In this document: piece after piece, positions 8,657-14,500 of the stretch
Position numbering within the stretch: position 1 is the first letter of the stretch
Layout of the letters: each line of letters opens with the position of its first letter
Assembly: GCA_009929375.1 (NCBI GenBank)
Contig: SAAO01000041.1
Coordinates: 1 to 32,227, forward strand
DNA length: 32,227 nt
Reading direction: 5' to 3'
Source of the DNA: Bacteroidia bacterium
Lineage (GTDB): Bacteria; Bacteroidota; Bacteroidia; Bacteroidales; Paludibacteraceae
Notes under the pieces: generated by a model
What the model was told of the DNA's origin: nothing
Databases searched by the model: none
Seen by the model: the letters and a program-made list of their open reading frames with translations, nothing else
Position numbers and translations under genes: made by a program

Positions 8657-9037
8657 TTATTTGAAATTAATTACTCGTTTGTATTTCAGGCTTGGTTCAC
8701 CAAAGTTCACAAGCAGTCCGAGTTTAAAATGCGTCGCATTCAAATAATTCTGTATTTGTAAGATATTGTCATTATGTATAAATGTAGCTGCTTTTAGTTC
8801 TACAATAATTTCGTCGTAGCAAACAAAGTCAGCTTTAAATGTTTTCCTGAGATTTTCACCATCAAATTGTATTTTCAATAATTTCTCACGTTGATATGGA
8901 ACACCATCTTTTATAAATTGCTTTTCTAAAGCCTCTTGATACACAGACTCCAAGAATCCAGCACCTAATTCTGCATGCACCTTCATACATGCACCTATTA
9001 TCTTATAACTTTCATCCTTATACAATATATCCACCAT
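8657..9037 (-). CDS. GxxExxY protein (PDDEXK_3-type small protein)
   Basis: 126 residues, full length for the GxxExxY family (PF13366). The name-giving motif is GFLESVYQEAL near residue 27. Further features are YQREKLLKIQFDG, a central KADFVCYDEIIVELKAA matching the D-x(n)-E-x-K pattern of PDDEXK nuclease folds, and the tail IQNYLNATHFKLGLLVNFG. The biological role of the family is not established. A nuclease fold is predicted, but activity has not been shown to my knowledge. The gene sits alone between wzt and the ATPase. The inverted CGAATT array starts 4 bases before its ATG, and the second array begins 7 bases after its stop. This tight packing suggests gene and arrays arrived as one unit of about 480 bp. 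Confidence 0.88.
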   Translation of the reverse strand: MVDILYKDESYKIIGACMKVHAELGAGFLESVYQEALEKQFIKDGVPYQREKLLKIQFDGENLRKTFKADFVCYDEIIVELKAATFIHNDNILQIQNYLNATHFKLGLLVNFGEPSLKYKRVINFK

Positions 9038-9040
9038 CTT

Positions 9041-9076
9041 AATTCGTTCTTATTCGTAAAATTCGTTTTAATTCGG
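9041..9076 (+). repeat. Tandem AATTCG array, right side of the GxxExxY gene
   Basis: Four ATTCG cores (9042, 9052, 9061, 9071) with a period near 10 bp, in inverted orientation to the array at 8601-8650. They lie immediately upstream of the GxxExxY start codon and so form its leader. No Bacteroidota -7/-33 promoter is evident between the array and the start codon. Confidence 0.8.
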
Positions 9077-9107
9077 GTAATTTGTTGTCTGTTTTTTTTT
9101 GTATCCG

Positions 9108-10460
9108 CTATACCGTGTGAGGCTCTGTGAGCCACTCACTATATGTATTTATTTTACAAGCCAAAAAATAAGGCATATTCAACAATGTAAATGATTTACC
9201 CGAAGGTGTTTTCAATTTATCAATCTGAAATTTGCCGGCATACAACCTTATGGCTAAAGGAGATTCGGACATTTCGATGTATTGATGCAGCGATTTGAGT
9301 TTTCCTGTTTTTCCCGATTTTACTTCCACCGGTATGCCTTTGCCATTGACAACAATCAAAAAGTCTAATTCTGCCGATGCGCCCTCTTTTTCGCGCACCC
9401 AAAACAAAGGTTTATTCAGCTGATCTTTATTGGCAGCCATTAGCTCCTGACTTACAATGTGTTCTATAATTTTACCGTTATACACATCCAACAAATCCGA
9501 GGTCGAAAATACTTCTTTTTGTATGCCTGCCAAAAAATTGACCATTCCCGTGTCTAAAACTTGTAAGCGTGGCAATTTTTTCAAATTGGGCTGATAGGGC
9601 AATTTTGTTTGAGTGGTGGGGTAAATCAGATATATCAACTTTGCTTTTTCGAGCGTGCGCAACGCTTCTCCCATTTCGCGTGAGCCATAAGCCGACTCCC
9701 CAAAGCCATTGAAACGAATGCGCGACCCGGCTTCGCGAAAGCAGGAGTTGATAGCATGACGCAAAATGTGTGTTTGCGAAGCGTTACGGGCATATTTTTC
9801 AATATCGTCGATATACGAAAGCAATAACGATTCGTAAACCGGCTTTAGCTGCGATAAATCGCGCTGCTCCACGAATCGTTTTACAACTTCAGGCATACCG
9901 CCTATAAGTGTGTAAGTGTGAAACAATCGGATTAGTTTGTCGTGTGCAAAGTCGGCAAAAGGTAAATTGTTAAGCTGCGCCATTGCCTGTTGTTCATCGC
10001 ATGCGTCCAAAAATTCTTCGAACGAAAATGGATATAAAAATTGATATTCAACTCGCCCCACGGGAAACGAAACACTTGTGTCGAAAACTGTTTCGAGTAG
10101 CGACCCGGCTGCTATAACATAATACTGTGGATAGGCTTCGTAAAAATAACGTAGTGAAGCAATGGCTTCGGGCATTTCCTGTATTTCGTCGATAAATAGC
10201 AGCGTATCTGTGTTTTCGGCGTTTTTGTCTTTTATAAAAAAAAGTGCCTGAACTAATTCGTGTATCGAATTGCGATTCTGAAAGATAAGTTTATCTTCCT
10301 GGTTTTCGAGATTGACGTAAATATATTGATTGAAATTTTCGGAAAATTGTTCAACCACAGTAGTTTTTCCTACCTGCCGTGCACCACGCAAAACAAGAGG
10401 CTTTCGGTAGGGAGACTGCTTCCATTGGAGCAATTGTGATATAATTTGCCGTTTAAACAT
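9108..10460 (-). CDS. AAA_14 ATPase with DUF4143 C-terminal domain
   Basis: 450 residues. The N-terminal P-loop domain has Walker A GARQVGKTT (26-34) and Walker B LLFIDEIQEMP (about 88-98), then YYVIAAGSLLE as sensor region. The C-terminal DUF4143 part contains REKEGASAELDFLIVVNG followed by GIPVEVKSGK, a D-x(n)-E-V-K pattern resembling a PDDEXK nuclease core. Proteins of this family are common and patchily distributed in Bacteroidota; their function is unknown. The last ten residues (EWLTEPHTV and the stop) are encoded by a hairpin repeat that recurs after two neighbouring genes, so the natural C-terminus may have been replaced. The gene lies between the two halves of the wzm-wzt exporter and looks inserted. 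Confidence 0.9.
   Translation of the reverse strand: MFKRQIISQLLQWKQSPYRKPLVLRGARQVGKTTVVEQFSENFNQYIYVNLENQEDKLIFQNRNSIHELVQALFFIKDKNAENTDTLLFIDEIQEMPEAIASLRYFYEAYPQYYVIAAGSLLETVFDTSVSFPVGRVEYQFLYPFSFEEFLDACDEQQAMAQLNNLPFADFAHDKLIRLFHTYTLIGGMPEVVKRFVEQRDLSQLKPVYESLLLSYIDDIEKYARNASQTHILRHAINSCFREAGSRIRFNGFGESAYGSREMGEALRTLEKAKLIYLIYPTTQTKLPYQPNLKKLPRLQVLDTGMVNFLAGIQKEVFSTSDLLDVYNGKIIEHIVSQELMAANKDQLNKPLFWVREKEGASAELDFLIVVNGKGIPVEVKSGKTGKLKSLHQYIEMSESPLAIRLYAGKFQIDKLKTPSGKSFTLLNMPYFLACKINTYSEWLTEPHTV
9111..9140. repeat. Hairpin repeat R1, copy 1 of 3
   Basis: A 30-bp unit holding the perfect stem GGCTC-TGT-GAGCC. It matches the unit at 10740-10769 at 27 of 30 positions. It overlaps the last codons of the ATPase gene. 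In the direction of transcription the hairpin falls at the gene end, but no T-run follows, so it is not a classical terminator. Confidence 0.75.
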
Positions 10461-10483
10461 GATTTATAGCGCTTTATAGGCTG

Positions 10484-10491
10484 CAAATATA
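10484..10491 (-). promoter_or_regulatory. Probable -7 box for the AAA_14 ATPase gene
   Basis: On the minus strand the octamer is TATATTTG, a perfect match to the Bacteroidota -7 consensus TAnnTTTG, 23 bases before the ATG at 10460. A good -33 TTTG at the usual 19-21 base spacing is not seen. The closest is TTG at 10518-10520, 26 bases away. Confidence 0.45.
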
Positions 10492-10505
10492 GTTGTTTAT
10501 TTTGA

Positions 10506-10603
10506 GTTTGTTACATTCAATACCTTATTTTACCCGATATTTGTAACAGACAATACCTTGTTTTGTGCAAATTTTGTAACAGACGATACCCAAATTGCAC
10601 AAA
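10506..10603. repeat. Three tandem ~32-bp direct repeats upstream of the ATPase gene
   Basis: Two good copies share the core TTTGTAACAGAC(A/G)ATACC and begin near 10540 and 10573. A more degenerate copy with TTACATTCAATACC begins near 10506. Both good copies end in a run like TGCACAAA/TGTGCAAA. They lie immediately upstream of the -7 box of the ATPase gene, so they could be operators or iterated binding sites. This placement is the only functional evidence. Confidence 0.65.
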
Positions 10604-10616
10604 TTTGTATATTTTC

Positions 10617-10712
10617 TCACTTACAATAACACATCTCGCTCACCACACTTTCAATGGTTTTGCGCAAGCCTTTGGCATTATTGCGGTTAATGGAGATGAT
10701 GGAGAGGGTCAT
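10617..10712 (-). pseudogene. GT2 glycosyltransferase remnant (first ~25 codons)
   Basis: A 31-codon frame begins at the ATG at 10712 and reads MTLSIISINRNNAKGLRKTI and then ESVVSEMCYCK before a stop. Its first 24 residues match the N-terminus of the intact GT2 protein at 2496-3323 almost perfectly from LSI onward (LSIITINRNNAEGLRKTIES). The match ends abruptly after ESVV and the rest of the roughly 275-residue enzyme is missing. I read this as the stump of a glycosyltransferase gene that once followed wzm and was cut when the neighbouring ATPase region moved in. Codons differ from the 3.3 kb copy, so it is not a recent exact duplication. Confidence 0.8.
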
Positions 10713-10739
10713 TGTTCTTTACTGTTTGACTGATAAACT

Positions 10740-10770
10740 AACCGTGTGAGGCTCTGCGAGCCACCCACTT
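10740..10770. repeat. Hairpin repeat R2, copy 2 of 3
   Basis: Same 30-bp unit as at 9111-9140 with three differences, one of which changes the loop (GGCTC-TGC-GAGCC). It lies 6 bases after the stop codon of the winged-helix remnant, so it again marks a gene 3' end in the same orientation. Confidence 0.75.
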
Positions 10771-10776
10771 TAAATT

Positions 10777-11022
10777 CTACTTAGCCACAATCCTAATAAA
10801 CGGTCGTAAAACCATATAGCCTTTTTCCGATTTGTAAATAAGTTCCTTTTCAATTAACTTATTCAATGCCCGTGTTGTACTACTTACATTTTTAAGTCCA
10901 TATTTGGATATAAACACACCGGCATTGATTTGTTGCACAATTTTTTCTTTTGCCACTGCTTTCAGTAAATTAACCTGTACCGACGAAAAATTACATAAAA
11001 TATCGCAAAGTGCGATACGCAA
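10777..11022 (-). pseudogene. Winged-helix C-terminal remnant of an archaeal-type AAA ATPase
   Basis: 81 codons. From residue 14 the sequence (SSVQVNLLKAVAKEKIV, FISKYGLKNVSSTTRALNKL, IEKELIYKSEKGYMVLRPFI) matches the winged-helix tail found at the end of PF01637-type ATPases, where it normally follows about 300 residues of P-loop domain. That ATPase part is absent. The first 13 residues (MRIALCDILCNFS) come from an upstream sequence containing two copies of CGCACTTTGCG. I therefore think this is a leftover 3' end that acquired a chance start. A small independent DNA-binding protein is an alternative, since the helix-turn-helix is intact. Confidence 0.55.
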
Positions 11023-11052
11023 AGTGCGATATTGTGATTTTGTCTTGTTTTC

Positions 11053-11070
11053 TACCGTTTGAGGCTCTGT
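11053..11070. repeat. Partial hairpin repeat R3, copy 3 of 3
   Basis: The first 18 bases of the repeat seen at 9111 and 10740 recur here with one mismatch, and the second half is lost. It lies 11 bases after the wzm stop codon. All three copies are in the same orientation, each at the end of a minus-strand gene. Confidence 0.6.
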
Positions 11071-11081
11071 GTAATCCGTAT

Positions 11082-11918
11082 TTAAACAGTGTCCATAAAA
11101 CTCCTCTGCACCTTATTAAATACCACGATACCCACAGCGAGGAGTACTACCATAAAGCCAAAGCTATAGGCCAGCATACCCCAGTCGAAGGTGCCTACAC
11201 CGAGCGCACCGTATTTGAAGGCTTCCATAATGCCTGTCACGGGGTTGAGTGCCATGATCCACTGTCGCTTTTCAGACATGGTGCTGAGAGGATAAATCAC
11301 CGGAGTGGCATACATCCATAGCGAGACAAAGAAAGTAAACAGAATGGTGAGGTCGCGGTACTTGGTGGTTAGCGACGAGACGATAATACCAAAACCGAGT
11401 GCCAGTCCGGCCAGCATAAGAATAAGCAGAGGCAATAACAGAATATAGATATTCGGCGCTACTCCTACCCCGATAATCAGATAATAAATATACACCGCTA
11501 TAAACAGCAGGAACTGAATGCCCATGCGCACCAGATTGGAGGTGACAGTAGCCAAAGGCACAATCATACGGGGGAAATACACTTTTCCAAAAATACCCTG
11601 ATTGGTGGTAAAGGTAGAGGAAGTCTTGTTTAGACAGTCGGAAAAGTACTGCCAGAACACAATGCCGGCAAGGTAGAAAAGTGGCTGTGGCAGTCCGTCG
11701 GTGCTGATACCTGCAATGCCCCCAAACACCACCATATACATTACTGTTGTAAGGGCAGGCTGAATAAAGAACCAGGTGGGACCGAGAATGGTTTGCTTGT
11801 ATTGAGTGATGATATCGCGTTTTACGAACATTGAGTAGAGGTCGCGATAACGCCATATCTCTTTGAAATCAACTTCAAAAAGTTTGTTTTTGGGTTTTAT
11901 TACGGTAGTATATTCCAT
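11082..11918 (-). CDS. wzm: Polysaccharide ABC exporter permease (Wzm-like)
   Basis: 278 residues of the ABC-2 type membrane family (PF01061). A cytoplasmic N-terminus (LFEVDFKEIWRYRDLYSMFV, then KRDIITQYKQTILGPTWFF) precedes about six membrane helices, starting near FFIQPALTTVMYMVVFGGI and ending at the FMVVLLAVGIVVF stretch. TPVIYPLSTMSEKRQWIMAL is the typical segment before the last helix. With the Wzt ATPase it should form the inner-membrane pump for the completed O-antigen-type glycan. It is the first gene of the minus-strand polysaccharide cluster. wzt, usually the next gene, is displaced by about 2.5 kb of inserted material, so co-expression may now depend on read-through. Confidence 0.93.
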   Translation of the reverse strand: MEYTTVIKPKNKLFEVDFKEIWRYRDLYSMFVKRDIITQYKQTILGPTWFFIQPALTTVMYMVVFGGIAGISTDGLPQPLFYLAGIVFWQYFSDCLNKTSSTFTTNQGIFGKVYFPRMIVPLATVTSNLVRMGIQFLLFIAVYIYYLIIGVGVAPNIYILLLPLLILMLAGLALGFGIIVSSLTTKYRDLTILFTFFVSLWMYATPVIYPLSTMSEKRQWIMALNPVTGIMEAFKYGALGVGTFDWGMLAYSFGFMVVLLAVGIVVFNKVQRSFMDTV

Positions 11919-12017
11919 AAAGGATAAACATATTTAACTTGAGTACTTAACACGACACGGCACCTCAGTCCCAAAGGGATAAGGTGCAAAAAGTGGCTTA
12001 TAGCCTGTTTTATAACG

Positions 12018-12025
12018 CAAATATA
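12018..12025 (-). promoter_or_regulatory. Probable -7 box for the wzm operon
   Basis: The minus strand reads TATATTTG, a perfect TAnnTTTG match, about 100 bases before the wzm ATG. A TTG lies only 12 bases further upstream and no -33 box is found at the normal distance. The long leader between this box and wzm has no recognised structure. Confidence 0.4.
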
Positions 12026-12174
12026 CTTAGTTTTTTTCAATTGCGAATGCCCGAAAAGTTTCAATTACTTTAAATATCAGGAGTTTTAAATAGCTGTGGC
12101 CGTTAATCATCTGAATCACTCATTTTTATCAACAACAAAAAATCGTAATTTTTACTACAAGATGTGCGTTTTGG

Positions 12175-12252
12175 GTTTCGAGTTTCGGGTTTCAGAGTTT
12201 CAGGGTTTCAGGGTTTCAGAGTTTCAGAGTTTCAGAGTTTCAGAGTTTCAAT
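12175..12252 (+). repeat. GTTTCAGA short tandem repeat array (family A)
   Basis: Ten GTTTC cores start at 12175, 12182, 12189, 12197, 12205, 12213, 12221, 12229, 12237 and 12245. From 12189 on the period is exactly 8 bp, with GTTTCAGA and GTTTCAGG units. Related units occur at 13632-13710, 14769-14798 and 16061-16090. Confidence 0.85.
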
Positions 12253-12357
12253 TTGAAGATTTGAAGATTATCCACAGATTACAGCGGACGGAGTATTCCG
12301 ACGTGCCGTCATAACGGCATTAACACAGAAAAATTTGCTTCGTGTATCTTTTGTCTT

Positions 12358-12464
12358 TCGTCTTGGCTCTTTTTGTCTTTGAGGTCGAAAGTCTAAAGTC
12401 TTAAGTCAATGTCTTGGCTCTTGGCTCTTGGCTCTTGGTTCTTGGCTCTTTTGTCTTTACTCTT
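12358..12464 (+). repeat. TCTTGGCTCTTGG-type repeat array (family C)
   Basis: Repeated TCTTGGC/TTCTTGGC units, clearest at 12412-12450, with looser TTTTGTCTTT units on either side. The same family, in inverted pairs, flanks the four-helix-bundle gene at 20.7-21.2 kb. The end of the array supplies the -33 box of the downstream promoter. Confidence 0.75.
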
Positions 12465-12480
12465 TTAATTCTTATCTTTG
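12450..12480 (+). promoter_or_regulatory. Bacteroidota-type promoter of the femAB-like gene
   Basis: TTTG at 12450-12453, a 19-base spacer, then TATCTTTG at 12473-12480. Both boxes and the spacing fit the Bacteroidota consensus. The ATG follows 24 bases after the -7 box. Confidence 0.75.
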
Positions 12481-12504
12481 CAGTTTTTGTAAAAAATCAG
12501 CATT

Positions 12505-13629
12505 ATGTTTTCGCATGTTTATCTGAAAGAAATAGAAGAAGTATTCCGCACGCCGATTATTCAGCAGACGGCTTTTTGGTCGGAAGTGAAGGGTCGCCTG
12601 GGCGTGAAGTCCATCGCAGTGAATATCCGCATCCGCAAATCCGATTTCGATCCCGAAGCCGGTCCGTTCGAATATATTATGGCCGATATGCTTGTGCTTT
12701 TGCAGCAGATAAGTGAGCAGTACTGTTATGCTTACGTGCCTTATGGCCCGGAGATTGATCCGGGTGAAGAGCTGCGTGGTACATTTCTGGAGCAGGTTTC
12801 GGAGCAGATGCGCTCGTTTTTGCCTGCTAACTGCATCATGATTCGTTACGACCTGACCTGGGAATCGTTTTGGGCCAACGATCCCGACTGCATCAGCGAG
12901 GAAGGCAAATGGCTCGGTCCGCCACCGATCAACAGTCAGGAGTTTCGGTTTAACTTTGGCACCGAGCTTTGGAATCTTAAAAAAGCAGGTTCGAATATTT
13001 TGCCATCGAACACCATTTTTGTAAATCTGAAAGATGATTCGAGTGCATTATTGGCGCGTATGAAACCCAAAACGCGTTACAACATCGGACTTTCTCTGCG
13101 TCGTGGCGTAGAAGTTCGTATGGCTGGTCTGGAGGAATTAGCACTCTGGTATGCGCTGTATGCCGAAACAGCAACCCGCAATAATTTTTATCTGCACGAT
13201 ATTGAATATTTCCGTGTGGTGCTCACCGCCCGTGCCAACGACACACAATCGCCGGCAGATGTACTTCTGCTGATTGCCGAACACGAAAACCGTCCGCTGG
13301 CAGCTATGTTTCTGGTTATTTCGGGTAATCGTGCCACTTATCTTTACGGTGCCTCTTCGGGCGAAAGTCGTCAGTTTATGGCTACATATGCGCTGCAATG
13401 GAAAGCTATGGAAATTGCGCAGGCCTGCTCGTGTCATGAATACGATATGTTTGGTATTTCGCCTGGCTCCGACCCTTCGCACCCCATGTACGGACTTTAC
13501 CGTTTTAAAACAGGCTTTGGTGGCGAACAATACCACGGTATGGGCTGCTGGGACTATCCGCTTATCGAGGATGTGTATCTGTACTTTACTTCCGTAGAAA
13601 TGAAACAGCAGGGGTATCATCTTAGTTGA
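12505..13629 (+). CDS. FemAB-family aminoacyltransferase (peptidoglycan bridge formation type)
   Basis: 374 residues with the double GNAT-like fold of FemABX proteins, which transfer amino acids from aminoacyl-tRNA to peptidoglycan precursors in Gram-positive bacteria. Supporting blocks are TAFWSEVKGRLG near residue 20, the substrate-pocket segment MKPKTRYNIGLSLRRGVEV (about 190-208), LALWYALYAETATRNNFYLH, and the second GNAT end RATYLYGASSGESRQFMATY, followed by YDMFGISPGSDPSHPMYGLY and RFKTGFGGE. Length is normal. Bacteroidota lack the Gram-positive cross-bridges, so the physiological substrate is uncertain. It has its own promoter and is divergent from the polysaccharide operon. Confidence 0.85.
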   Translation: MFSHVYLKEIEEVFRTPIIQQTAFWSEVKGRLGVKSIAVNIRIRKSDFDPEAGPFEYIMADMLVLLQQISEQYCYAYVPYGPEIDPGEELRGTFLEQVSEQMRSFLPANCIMIRYDLTWESFWANDPDCISEEGKWLGPPPINSQEFRFNFGTELWNLKKAGSNILPSNTIFVNLKDDSSALLARMKPKTRYNIGLSLRRGVEVRMAGLEELALWYALYAETATRNNFYLHDIEYFRVVLTARANDTQSPADVLLLIAEHENRPLAAMFLVISGNRATYLYGASSGESRQFMATYALQWKAMEIAQACSCHEYDMFGISPGSDPSHPMYGLYRFKTGFGGEQYHGMGCWDYPLIEDVYLYFTSVEMKQQGYHLS

Positions 13630-13631
13630 TT

Positions 13632-13665
13632 GTTTCAGGTTTCGCGTTTCGCGTTTCGCGTTTCA
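13632..13665 (+). repeat. GTTTCGC 7-bp tandem repeat
   Basis: GTTTC cores at 13632, 13639, 13646, 13653 and 13660, an exact 7-bp period. It is a shorter-period relative of the 8-bp GTTTCAGA array at 12175. Confidence 0.8.
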
Positions 13666-13797
13666 GAAGTTTTTCGCAATTAATCACCAGTTTCAAAGTT
13701 TCAAAGTTTTGCATTTCGGAAGGGATTCGCAGCTATTAGCCTGACAGTTATCTTTGTTCTTTTGTCTTTACTCAGAAGACGAAACATTTAAATAGTA

Positions 13798-13855
13798 AAT
13801 TGTCAATGATTAAATGGTCAATTGTCAACTATCAATTATCCATTGTCAACTAATG
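13798..13855. repeat. AATTGTCAATTATC-type repeats (family E)
   Basis: Degenerate units AAATTGTCAATG, TCAATTGTCAACT, ATCAATTATCCATTGTCAAC in tandem. Similar units recur right after the DoxX-like gene (16001-16036). Confidence 0.7.
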
Positions 13856-13861
13856 CCGCTT

Positions 13862-13893
13862 CTTGTTCATTTCAACAAAAAAATGTACCTTTG
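13862..13893 (+). promoter_or_regulatory. Bacteroidota-type promoter of the DUF1599 gene
   Basis: CTTG at 13862-13865, 20-base spacer, and TACCTTTG at 13886-13893 match the -33/-7 consensus. The ATG at 13920 is 27 bases further on. It probably drives the DUF1599, DoxX-like and tpiA genes. Confidence 0.7.
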
Positions 13894-13919
13894 TGACTCC
13901 AAAAAATAAGTGATTATTT

Positions 13920-14474
13920 ATGAATCAGACCAGCCAGCAATTTGATGAGGCAGCCGCTGTTTGCCGCGATATTTTCACAAAAAAAATGAAGGATTATGGC
14001 ACTGCGTGGCGCATTATGCGTCCCGAATCGGTGACCGATCAGATATTTATCAAGGCAAACCGTATCCGCAGCATCGAAACAAAAGGTATCAGCAAAGTAG
14101 ACGAAGGCATTCGTCCTGAGCTGATTGGTATTGTAAATTACAGCATTATCGGACTTATTCAGCTGGAACTGGGCTACAGCGACGGCGAAGAACTTTCGTT
14201 TGAGGAGGGCCTGAATTTTTACAACAAATATATGCAACAGGCCAAAGACCTGATGATGAACAAAAATCATGATTACGACGAAGCCTGGCGTACCATGCGC
14301 ATGGCCTCGTACACCGATCTGATTTTGATGAAAATAAAACGCACCAAACAAATTGAGGACAACAAAGGGCAAACACTGATTTCCGAAGGCGTGGATGCCA
14401 ACTATTTCGACATGATTAATTATGCCATGTTCGGGTTGATTAAAATGGAAGAGGGAATTGATTTGAAGATTTGA
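13920..14474 (+). CDS. DUF1599 protein with two tandem copies of the domain
   Basis: 184 residues made of two homologous halves (PF07659, nucleotide modification associated domain 1). The first has FTKKMKDYGTAWRIMRPESV, TDQIFIKANRIRSIE and GIVNYSIIGLIQLELG. The second has MMNKNHDYDEAWRTMRMASY, TDLILMKIKRTKQIE and MINYAMFGLIKMEEG. The paired DYG/DYD-x-AWR and TD-x(2)-x-K-x-R motifs suggest an all-alpha fold acting on nucleotides, but the activity is unknown. I recall DUF1599, DoxX-like and tpiA adjacent in other Bacteroidales. The last codons (IDLKI and the stop) are formed by GATTTGAA repeat units, so the array has extended into the gene end. Confidence 0.88.
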   Translation: MNQTSQQFDEAAAVCRDIFTKKMKDYGTAWRIMRPESVTDQIFIKANRIRSIETKGISKVDEGIRPELIGIVNYSIIGLIQLELGYSDGEELSFEEGLNFYNKYMQQAKDLMMNKNHDYDEAWRTMRMASYTDLILMKIKRTKQIEDNKGQTLISEGVDANYFDMINYAMFGLIKMEEGIDLKI

Positions 14475-14500
14475 AAATTTGAGATTTGAAGATTTGAAAA
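14459..14500 (+). repeat. GATTTGAA tandem repeat array (family B), left arm
   Basis: Units ATTTGAAG, ATTTGAAA and ATTTGAG repeat across the DUF1599 stop codon (14472-14474). An inverted array of the same family lies at 14736-14770. Confidence 0.8.

Larger units (their letters stand above)
11919..12504. other. Divergent intergenic region, repeat-rich
   Basis: 586 bases between the divergent wzm and femAB-like genes with no convincing gene. It holds a probable -7 box for wzm, a ten-copy GTTTCAGA array, a short run of GATTTGAA units (12252-12268), a CTTGGCTCTTGG array and the femAB-like promoter. A 72-codon frame across the GTTTCAGA array is low-complexity and not a gene. Confidence 0.75.
13630..13919. 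other. Intergenic spacer, repeat-rich
   Basis: 290 bases without a gene. It holds a five-copy GTTTCGC array (13632-13665), AGTTTCAA units (13691-13710), an array of AATTGTCAA/ATCAATTATC units (13798-13855, family E) and the promoter of the DUF1599 gene. The first array begins two bases after the femAB-like stop codon. Confidence 0.75.

Noticed and set aside
9108-10460. Toxin-antitoxin or defence-island reading of the ATPase and GxxExxY genes
   Set aside because: No partner toxin, methylase, nuclease operon or known defence gene is adjacent. The gene order does not match a defence system I recognise.
11272-11856. A 194-codon minus-strand frame in another phase
   Set aside because: It lies entirely within the wzm gene, which has a clear membrane-protein sequence in its own frame.
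12175-12252. CRISPR-like array
   Set aside because: The units are 7-10 bp, contiguous and degenerate, without unique spacers or cas genes.
12096-12314. A 72-codon plus-strand frame with repeated VSEFQ units
   Set aside because: It is produced by the 8-bp GTTTCAGA tandem array, has no promoter or family resemblance, and is low-complexity.
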